64,000 nucleotides of DNA. It comes from Conus ventricosus (Eukaryota > Mollusca > Gastropoda > Neogastropoda > Conidae). The translations under genes and the position numbers were made by a program. The stretch is from positions 32,997,369 to 33,061,368 of the forward strand of contig CM031601.1 of assembly GCA_018398815.1 (NCBI GenBank), written 5' to 3'. Below the pieces are notes generated by a model that saw nothing but the letters and a program-made list of their open reading frames with translations, was not told the DNA's origin and did no database searches. Shown piece by piece: positions 54,817-64,000 of the stretch (position 1 is the stretch's first letter; each line of letters starts with the position of its first letter).

Positions 54817-55045
54817 TGCTTGAACTTGAAGTTCCAACAATAGTTTCATTATTGTTTCAGATTTCATATATGAGACTTATGTATTTGCATGAAAGAAATT
54901 GTGTGCTTTTAAAAATGTTTTTTGAGCTTGTGGTTATATGTTCAATTAGTTTCTTTCTTGTTTATGAGGGCAGGATGTAAAAAAGCTGGAAGCTTATTCT
55001 TTAACCCTCAATAAAGATAATTTTGACTTGACTTGACTTGACCTG
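53459..55045 (+). pseudogene. 5'-truncated LINE (CR1/Jockey-like RT)
   Basis: The RT begins mid-domain (HENQSGFRENHSCHTAL). Motif A is FVDSAKAFDVINH near 53605; VPQGSVLGPLLFSIYINDL follows at about 53785-53840; motif C is FADDTS near 53871. Thumb phrases are MSLNASKTKCM and LSWSYHI, and the C-terminal SGGTAWNNLPSSIKS lies near 54575. Frame breaks occur at the A-run 53649-53662, near 53745 and near 54110, and a (CT)n lies at 54744-54812 close to the stop. The 3' end is (TTGAC)n at 55024-55041, the short tandem terminus seen in several LINE clades. No endonuclease domain. Sits inside the TGGACCTGCATTACA array. Confidence 0.85.
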
Positions 55046-55757
55046 AACAATACATTACCTGGACCTGCATTACACATTATAATGGACCTGATCATACATT
55101 ACAGTGGACCTGCATTACACATTAGACTGGAACTGAACTGTTCATTTCCTGCACCTGCATTACACATTAGACTGGAACTGAACTATGCATTACAGTGGAC
55201 CTACACCGAGCATTTCATTGCACTTGTATTACATAGTACACTGAACTACACTAAATATTCCATTGGACTTGTATTTCACATTACACTAGGCCTACACTGA
55301 ACATTACATTGGAAATGTATTATACATTACACTAGCTAGACCTACACTGAGCATTGTATTGGACCTGTATTATACATTACACTGGACCTACACTAAACAT
55401 TACATTGGACATGCATTATACATTGCACTCGACCTACACTGAACATTATATTAGACTTGTATCTTACATTACAATTGACCCAAACTGAAAGGTACACTGG
55501 ACTTGTGTAATATATTACACTCGACCTACACTGAAAATTGTATTGGGGTTGTAATACATTACACTTGACATACACTGAAGAATATACTGGACCTCCATAA
55601 CAAACTATCGTGGCACTGCACAATAATAATAATAATGGTAATAATCATAATAATAATAATGTTAATTCATATAGCATCTACTCTCTAAAAATTAAAGCTC
55701 TAAGCGCTTCACATAACCAACACATAATAAAGTTATACGATAAGATTAGACAAGCTA

Positions 55758-55829
<72 letters not shown>

Positions 55830-56780
55830 CATTTCATAGGCTATGCATTACACAGTACACGCATTGCACGTTACATTGGACCTGCTCTGTACAATATATT
55901 GGACCTGCTCTATACACTATACAGGACCTGCATTATTCATTACACTAGACCTGCATTACAAATTATACCAAATATTTTACAAGTCACACTGGGCTTCTAG
56001 CAGATCTGCTTTACATATTATACTGGAAAGGTCTGCATTAGACGTTACACAGGACCCGAAATGCATTTTACATGATAATGGATCTTCATTACTCTTTCCA
56101 GTGTCCCTTTATCATGATTTACATTGGACCTGTGTTACACATTAAACTGCACGTTCAGTACACTTTACTCTGGCTGTTCAATTCCCATCATAATGAATCT
56201 ACATTATACATTACACTGACCTTCATCACACATTCCACTGGACCTATACTACCTTGGATCTGCATTACACAGCATACTGAACCTGAATTGCACATTACAC
56301 TGGACCTGCATTACACATTACTCCAACCTGCCCTTTACCTTACATGTACACATTATATTGGACTTACATTACACTGGACCTGCATTATCTTCACTGTGGA
56401 TCTACATTACAATAAACCTATGTTATACATTACAGTGACCTGCATTACATAATCACTAGACCTGTACTGCACATTAAATTGGACCTGCATTACACCTGCA
56501 CTGCTCAGTATTCCTTTATAAAAGACCATTTTTGAGAATTTGAATGAAGTGGACCTGCATAACAATGGGCAATTACCTTGGACCATTCGAGTAAAATACA
56601 TTGGACAATTACGGTGGACTTTGATTACAGTGGGCCTGCATTACAGTGCACCATTATAGTGGACTATAACCGTGGAATCTGCATCATAGAGTACCTGTAG
56701 TACACTAGACCACAATAACGAATCTGCATTATAGAGTACCATATTACACTGGACTATTATAATGGATTTACATTACATTG
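55046..56780. repeat. degenerate ~23-bp minisatellite (TGGACCTGCATTACACATTAC)
   Basis: Diverged units of about 21-26 bp continue to 56780, interrupted at 55616-55830. Confidence 0.85.
55616..55830. repeat. (AAT)n, AAGCGCTT-type repeat and (CA)n
   Basis: AAT repeats, then TTCATATAGCATCT...AAGCTCTAAGCGCTTCACAT, a phrase I know from dispersed invertebrate repeats, then (CA)n 55766-55827. Possibly a small SINE or MITE with simple-repeat ends. Confidence 0.5.
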
Positions 56781-57700
56781 CAGAGTATCTATGTTACACT
56801 GGACCACTATAATGGATCTGCATCACAGAGTACCTGTCTTACACTGGACCACTATAATGGATCTACATCACAGAGTACCTGTCTTACACTGGACCACTGT
56901 AATGGATCTACATCAGAGTACCTGTGTTACACTGGACCACTATAATGGATCTGCATCACAGAGTACCTGTGTTACACTGGACCACTATAATGGATCTACA
57001 TCACTGAGCACCTGTGTTACACTGGACCACTATAATGGATCTACATCACAGAGTACCTGTGTTACACTGGACCACTATAATGGATCTGCATCACAGAGTA
57101 CCTGGGTTAACTGGACCACTATAATGGATCTACATCACAGAGTACCTGTCTTACACTGAACCACTATAATGGATCTGCATCACAGAGTACCTGTGTTACA
57201 CTAGACCACTATAATGGATCTGCATCACAGAGTACCTGTGTTAACTGGACCAATATAATGGATCTACATCACAGAGTACCTGTCTTACACTGGACCACTA
57301 AAATGGATCTACATCACAGAGTACCTGTCTTACACTGGACCACTATAATGGATCTGCATTACGGGGTATCTTATTACACTGGACCACTATAATGGATCTG
57401 CATTACGGGGTATCTTATTACACTGGACCACTATAATGGATCTGCATTACGGGGTATCTTATTACACTGGACCACTATAATGGATCTGCATTACGGGGTA
57501 TCTTATTACACTGGACCACTATAATGGATCTGCATTACGGGGTATCTTATTACACTGGACCACTATAATGGATCTGCATTACGGGGTATCTTATTACACT
57601 GGACCAATATATTGGATCTGCATTACAGAGTACCTGTATTAAACTGGACTACTAGAATGGATCTGCATTAGAGTACCTGTACTACACTTAAAACCTGAAC
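56781..57700. repeat. 45-bp minisatellite, first block
   Basis: About 20 copies of GGACCACTATAATGGATCTG, CATCACAGAGTACCTGTGTT, ACACT. The right part is a homogeneous variant (TTACGGGGTATCTTATT), a sign of recent amplification. Confidence 0.95.
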
Positions 57701-58241
57701 AGATCTTATTAAACTGGATCACTATAATGGATCTGCATTTCAGAGAAACCGCATTAAAGTGGAACCTAGATGTAATAATTAAAAAAAAAAAAAGAAGAAA
57801 AAGAAAAAAAAAAAACCCATCACCAACGCGCAACACACCACGTCTCACTCACTCTAAAGAAAAGACCATTTGTACCTTTGGGTAAAATGAGACTCAGACA
57901 GTTCAAAACTTGCCGTCATTCTTTACATTCCAGGACAAACTACACTCTACTTATTCGGAGCCTTGCTGTGTCCTAGATATGCGCTACACACACACACACA
58001 CACACACACACAGGCGCCCGCGCGCGCGCTCTTACGCACACAGGCACTCGTATTCACGCACGCAGGTACGCGCATGCACGCAGAAAAAAAAAAGACAGAC
58101 GGACAACATGCAGACAGACAGACGAAAACCAACCGAGCGAGCGAGTGAGAGAGCGAGCGAGAGAGAGAGAGACACACACACACACGTACACACTGAGGGT
58201 GGGGGGGGGGGGGGAGAACACACACACACACACACGTACAC

Positions 58242-58296
<55 letters not shown>

Positions 58297-59815
58297 CAAT
58301 ATACTAACAGGAGTATCCAAAACGAGACAAGACACAGAGACTATATACGCAATGAAGATACCGTCAACACCACCTCGTGTCGTCCCTTCCTTACCAAAGC
58401 GGAACCAAAGCATAGCAAGGCGCTGACAACCCACATTAGTACTATTATTGTCATCATTATCATTTTCAGGACCTGACGCGCAGGTGTATGTGTATGGGTA
58501 AGTTGGCGTCGTTTCGCTCGGTGTGTTTGACCCAGAGCTGGGCAAGAAATTTCATGCTGGAGTATTCATCATCCTTAAAGTACTTTCCTGAAAATGGCAT
58601 TAAACATGAAAACAAAGGCACCGACTCACTGGCATGAATAATGGGAATACACAGCACCATATTTCAGTATTTTGGGTGAAGTGCCGTATTACCTATCTTT
58701 TTTTATGGTCTTTTTTGTTTTTGGTATGTGACATGTCTCAGCCTCCATGACAAGAATCTTTAAGTTGACATTGAGCCAAGTCGATGCCTGCTCTCCGAGT
58801 ATGATGAAGGCTATATCACGTCAAAAATTGATTATTATCATGTCATATGTAAGGCTTCATTCACGTAGAACTATTGTGACGTAAAAAAAAAAATCCTACC
58901 CTGAGAGTGCAACCAACGGCTAAAATTATTATCTGGGATACCATTAATTTATCAACAGATCTGGATACATTTTCTGTTTTGGTGGTGAGGCGCATCGTTT
59001 GGTGATTGACGTCGTGTGGTGGGCGGACTCGGGCACAGACGAAAGGCTTTTAGAAGTGACCTGACCTAGGTAGGGTTAGGACAGTCAATCCATTCGACTG
59101 TATCCTATATGTGAGCCAATGTGACTGAAGAAGTGGCCTTGGGGGCCTGTGATGGAGCGGTCCTTGGGGACTGTCTGTGCCAACTGCTTGTGACGGCCTG
59201 GGATTATATTCAAGTGAATTTTGATGGCTCTGGGGACCTGTGGTGAGTATCATATTTTCATGAGAAGGGGATACTGATTACTATTGCTGATTTGTAAACC
59301 TTTAAACTGAATGATAAGTTGAAGAAGACTCATTGCAGGGCACCTTATTCGGAGTTGGTAATTGATACAAGAACGCGCGTGTACATGTTTGTCTGCTGGT
59401 GATTGCAGATTAATGGTTCCTTCTGAACGGAGTGAGTAAACTTCTGTCGTATATTTAATTTTAGCACACTTAATCCCCTTCTGACTGGGTGTTTTTGTTT
59501 TTCTTTTGTTGTTGTTGTTATCTTTCTTTACTGCGGTGCCCAAATGCCCAAAAGCTTCATAGGTAAACGCACAGTTCGTCACTCAAATTAGCCACGAAAA
59601 TTTATCAGGTTAGCGGAATGGCTTAAGCCGAAGCAGTTGTAAAGCTTCTTTGAGTAAGCAGACCACAAACAAATTGTACATATAGTATAGAGAGCGTACA
59701 CAATCAAGCTGGGTGCAAGCCAAAAACATAGAGCTCGGAGCATTGGTTCTCTTCTTGCACAAAATCGCTGGAGCGCCTGATTCGGTGCTATTCGTCAGTC
59801 ACAGATGGTCTGTGT
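57701..59815. other. segment splitting the 45-bp array
   Basis: About 2.1 kb with A-rich 57780-57816, (CA)n 57986-58011, CAGA and (GA)n 58140-58294, and otherwise unique non-coding sequence. It may be an insertion because the same 45-bp repeat resumes at 59816. No gene or clear termini recognised. Confidence 0.5.
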
Positions 59816-60078
59816 TGAATGGGTCTGCATTACACTACAGATCAGAGTACCTGTGTTACACTGGACCACTACAATGGATCTACATTACGGAGTAGTTTAT
59901 TACACTGGACCACTACAATGGGTCTACACTACGGAGTAGTTTATTACACTGGACCACTACAATGGGTCTACATTACGGAGTAGTTTATTACACTGGACCA
60001 CTACAATGGGTCTACATTACGGAGTAGTTTATTACACTGGACCACTACAATGGATCTGCATTACACAGTACCTGTGAT
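59816..60078. repeat. 45-bp minisatellite, second block
   Basis: About six copies related to 56781-57700 (GGACCACTACAATGGGTCTACATTACGGAGTAGTTTATTACACT type). Confidence 0.93.
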
Positions 60079-60815
60079 GACTATTGTTGTGATCGTCTTG
60101 ATGTTGTGATCGTCGTTTTTGATGATATAATTACTCTTGAACCTTGGACGTAAACAGTGTGCGTTTAGTTCTCAATCTTCACTGAATTTAGTTTTTATGC
60201 AGCTTATTTCCTTACACTACTTTCTCCTCGTTCAGCGTTTTTACCTTTTACAGGCTGCTTTGGGGTGTCATTGGATTCTGTTCTGAACCATGGGGGTAAG
60301 AGTGCCACAAAACTATTGGTACCACATCTCCATTTGTTGCCAAGGTCAGACCGACACGATCAGCCGTTTCCACTGATGTGTCCGAATCGGCGGACGAAAG
60401 GTGTCTCTAGACAGGCAATATCAGTGGTTCTGTTATGACCCATTTGCTGCATGCTAGCGACGGGTTTAACAATTATATTGAAACATTCTTAACAACCCCC
60501 CTCTCCTCCCCCGACAGGCGATTTTAGTGGTTCTGATTTCAAGAGGTACTATGACTGGACCTACATGCTGCTAGCGAAGGATTTAACCACTATATTCTAT
60601 AGTTCTCATTTCTATTTCTCCGCCCCCAACCATCCCCTCCCCAGCCCCTTCCTTCCGTCTACCACTTTTTCTATTTAATCATCTTTGCAAAGAAACTATT
60701 TAATGACAGAGGAACTGTTCAGCACTAGTTTCCCCCCGCACTACTTATCTACGTTCCGTACAGCTCCATCGCAGCCAACAAATGACCATCCGTCCACCAA
60801 ACAGGACTTGTCAAC
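60079..60815. other. unannotated sequence
   Basis: A short repeated phrase (CATGCTGCTAGCGA) near 60450 and 60565. No gene. Confidence 0.5.
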
Positions 60816-60816
60816 A

Positions 60817-61060
<244 letters not shown>

Positions 61061-61636
61061 GCCGGCAGTGCAAGGTGGTTTTTTCGCCCCTGTCGATTGT
61101 TCCTGAACTGTGCCCCTGTCATTTTTCTACCTGATGATGATGAGCTGGTGACTATGACATGGTCCGGTGGTTCTTATGACCCTCACACGTTAACAAAGGG
61201 GTTTTAAAACGTAGATTTTACATCAAAGACAGATTAAACTATTCAAAATAAAAACTAATCCAGAACTTTAAATAAAAGGAGCTGGCTTATTCATAAATCT
61301 TTTTCTCTTCACAGACACCATAAAGGATATCAATAAGCATCAATCTTTCATTCAACACTTAAGTAACCTGTTTCAAACACCAGCCACCACACAATATGCC
61401 AACAAGTAGTCTTCGTAATGTCAACATTTCAGAGAGATGCTAGATCAGTGCACATCTAATGCCATCAGACCTGTACGTCATCGGACGAGTTCTCGCATCA
61501 TTTCCAGAGATTTCTCCACACATCAGTCAGACGCGCTAAACCTCAATAAACAAAACATTCCTTTCACCTCGTATACATGATGGATGTATTCAGAAGGAGA
61601 AATGTGTTGAGCACAAGAAGAAGAAAGACGAAGTAA

Positions 61637-61686
<50 letters not shown>

Positions 61687-62220
61687 TCTAGCCCCTGTCA
61701 AAGTTAAGTCTTCGCGTCGTCACCTGCTCTGCTGGCTTTGTGCCAAGTGGGATCAATTCATCCTCCCATTTTTATCACCCCTCCTCTCCCTCTTTCTCTC
61801 CTCCGTCCCCAACTTGTCCCCACTTACCCCTTCGCCGCCGGCACCTTCCCCCACCTCCTCCCAACCCCTACCCCCAACCTCGAACCCCCTGTCATGGCCT
61901 CTTACCTGTCTAGGCCAGTATCTACTCCACAAGCAATAAGCTGTCTGCATACCAGACACATTGGGCTTGATCTCCTCTCTCTCTCTCTCTCTCTGATTCC
62001 ACAGTTCAGAACTCGACCAGATAGGCCTATAGGACAAAGCAATTCCGCTTTACTTTTTGGGTCTCCCGAGCAAAGCCTGGTCGTCTTTGTTACGTAAGTA
62101 CAGAAAAGAAGAAGACAGGAAGGAGTGCGGAGCCAGGGCTGAGGGAGAAAAAAAAAGTACAATTAAAAAAAAACAACAACAGAATACAAAGAAAAGAACG
62201 AACAAAAGAAAAAAAAAACA
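61061..62220. other. unannotated, with a (GA)n
   Basis: (GA)n at 61641-61679. C-rich 61760-61890. No gene. Confidence 0.55.
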
Positions 62221-62345
62221 GACGGAGAGAGAGAGAGAGAGAGGGGGGGGGGGGGGGGGGGGGGGTGAAGTAAAAGGAAGGGGGAGGGGACAAAGTGAGG
62301 GGAAGAAAATGGCGGGGGTGGGGTGGGGGGGGGGGGGGGGGGGAT
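62221..62345. repeat. (GA)n and poly-G tracts
   Basis: (GA)n 62226-62242, G-run 62243-62265, G-rich to 62343. Confidence 0.95.
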
Positions 62346-62593
62346 GGGGGATACAGGTGAGAAAAGAAAAAGAAAGAAATACAAACTTGGGGCGGATCTT
62401 GGGTGTCAAATATTTTACTATCTGTATGATCGTGGCCAGCGTAATGAATGGGTGGCATGATTTATGAGACCGATTCATTAGTCGCTGCACGACGGCATCT
62501 CGCTTCACGTGGCTGGATTATCTCTTAAGGAAGACTATCTCTGAATATCAAACAGGAAATTGTTGAAATGCAATAGTAAAAAAAAAAGGAAAA

Positions 62594-62610
62594 TGTGTGT
62601 GTGTGTGTGT

Positions 62611-62650
<40 letters not shown>

Positions 62651-62715
62651 TGCATGCATACGTGCGTGCATGTGTGTGTACGTGCCTGCCTGCCTGCCTG
62701 CATGTGTACATGTGT
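62594..62715. repeat. (GT)n/(TGCA)n microsatellite
   Basis: GT repeats followed by GTGCATGC and CTGC repeats. Confidence 0.95.
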
Positions 62716-62805
62716 GAAACCAGGCTTATCCAGATTTGACTCACGCCACTTCAACAGTTTCCAAATGCTCTCCATCTTCACTACCTTCTTCCTTCTTTTT
62801 CCCTG

Positions 62806-64000
62806 TCTTGGATTCTCTCTTGAGGGCACATAAGACCGTATGGCGAAAGCTTGGCTGTGTCTGGAGTGGCACTGTCTTCATCTGCCCCTGGGCAGGGGTG
62901 GTTGGGTCTGTGGGGTGTGCTCGGCAGCTGGAGGGTGGTGTTTTTCGCCGGTGGGCTCTGCAGTCATGAAATACGGGCTGGTACACCCATGGGGATGCTA
63001 CTTTAAGGCTGTTATGAGCTGCATCCTGTAGTCTAATTTACCTCTGTTCAGGAGCAGTTATGTCCCTTGATATCTTAATGGAGTGTCCTGCGCGTGCCTG
63101 TACCCATCGTCAACACAGCGCAGGCCTCCAAGGGTGGTACAGGACTGCTCTAAAGGCAGGTGAAGACAGTGCTTCTCTGGGTCCTCCCCAGAACCTTCGG
63201 GTGTTTCTTTTTCTTCTTTGCCTTAACTAGGCTGACCCTGGAGAAAGGTCTAGTGACGGTGAGGAAAGACCCACTGACCACAGGGAAAGTCCTGTTGACA
63301 GTGGGAAAGACTACAACTTTGGATTCTCTCTTGAGGGCACATAAGACCGTATGGCGAAAGCTTGGCTGTGTCTGGAGTGGCGCTGTCTTCATCTGTCCTT
63401 GGGCAGGGGTGGTTGGGTCTGTGGGGTGTGCTCGGCAGCTGGAGGGTGGTGTTTTTCGCCGGTGGGCTCTGCAGTCATGAAATTACGGGCTGGTACACCC
63501 ATGGGGATGCTACTTTAAGGCTGTTATGAGCTGCATCCTGTAGTCTAATTTACCTCTGTTCAGGAGCAGTTATGTCCCTTGATATCTTAATGGAGTGTCC
63601 TGCGCGTGCCTGTACCCATCGTCAACACAGCGCAGGCCTCCAAGGGTGGTACAGGACTGCTCTAAAGGCAGGTGAAGACAGTGCTTCTCTGGGTCCTCCC
63701 CAGCACCTTCGGGTGTTTCTTTTTCTTCTTTGCCTTAACTAGGCTGACCCTGAGAAAGGTCCAGTGACGGTGAGGAAAGACCCACTGACCACAGGGAAAG
63801 TCCTGTTGACAGTGGGAAAGACTACAACTTTGGATTCTCTCTTGAGGGCACATAAGACCGTATGGCGAAAGCTTGGCTGTGTCTGGAGTGGCACTGTCTT
63901 CATCTGTCCGTGGGCAGGGGTGGTTGGGTCTGTGGGGTGTGCTCGGCAGCTGGAGGGTGGTGTTTTTCGCCGGTGGGCTCTGCAGTCATGAAATACGGGC
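62806..64000. repeat. 511-bp tandem repeat, continues past the window
   Basis: TTGGATTCTCTCTTGAGGGC starts at 62808, 63319 and 63830, an exact 511-bp period. Copies differ at only a few bases. Each contains a 50-60-codon frame (SLLRAHKTVWRKLGCVWSG...) with no recognised domain. Either satellite DNA or a recent segmental tandem duplication. Confidence 0.93.

Noticed and set aside
57910..58476. 188-codon ORF
   Set aside because: Built from CA, CAGA and GA microsatellites.
62806..64000. Tandemly repeated protein-coding gene
   Set aside because: The 50-60-codon frames have no start, splice or domain evidence and frames drift between units.

Overview
This is a repeat-dominated stretch of an animal nuclear genome, most likely a marine mollusc and perhaps a caenogastropod. 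That is inference. It rests on GT-AG introns, a MICU-family exon, Penelope-like, Tc1, Tx1-like and other LINE elements, a protein-primed type-B DNA polymerase element, very abundant GA/GT/poly-G microsatellites, and many minisatellite families. No bacterial genes, CRISPR array, tRNA or rRNA could be supported.

Layout. 1-9.8 kb: a 27-bp minisatellite, a Tc1 relic, a Penelope-like element (PLE) with reverse transcriptase (RT) and GIY-YIG domains, a long-TIR MITE, a second PLE relic on the minus strand and a 20-bp satellite. 9.8-21.4 kb: minisatellites and microsatellites, a 5'-truncated LINE on the minus strand (15.2-17.4 kb), another RT fragment (17.8-18.6 kb), a PLE-tail-like sequence and a SINE-like insertion. 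21.4-26.3 kb: after a 100-N gap, a minus-strand, AT-rich gene cluster holding a broken protein-primed DNA polymerase B and several small genes that share upstream motifs. The polymerase is interrupted by a 431-bp palindromic insertion with a 12-13 bp target duplication. 27.5-38 kb: an LTR retrotransposon with about 0.9-kb LTRs, only a gag gene, and no pol. It sits in a 53-bp minisatellite and is itself split by a 6.7-kb Tx1-like LINE with a 15-bp target duplication. 38-43 kb: minisatellites, homopolymers and microsatellites. 43.1-46.0 kb: a three-exon gene of an uncharacterised multicopy invertebrate family with a Cys-rich C-terminus, carrying several frame breaks. 46-51.8 kb: microsatellites. 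51.9 kb: one exon of a mitochondrial calcium uptake (MICU2/3-type) gene on the minus strand. 52-60 kb: large minisatellite arrays with a truncated LINE inside them, plausibly intronic. 62.8 kb to the end: a 511-bp tandem repeat running off the window.

Most genes here are selfish-element genes nested in one another: LINE in LTR element in minisatellite, and PLE foldback in the DNA polymerase element. The only likely host genes are the MICU exon and possibly the Cys-rich spliced gene. Nearly every long ORF is broken by single-base frameshifts, often next to homopolymers. Part of this may be assembly indel error rather than true decay, so the pseudogene calls are provisional.
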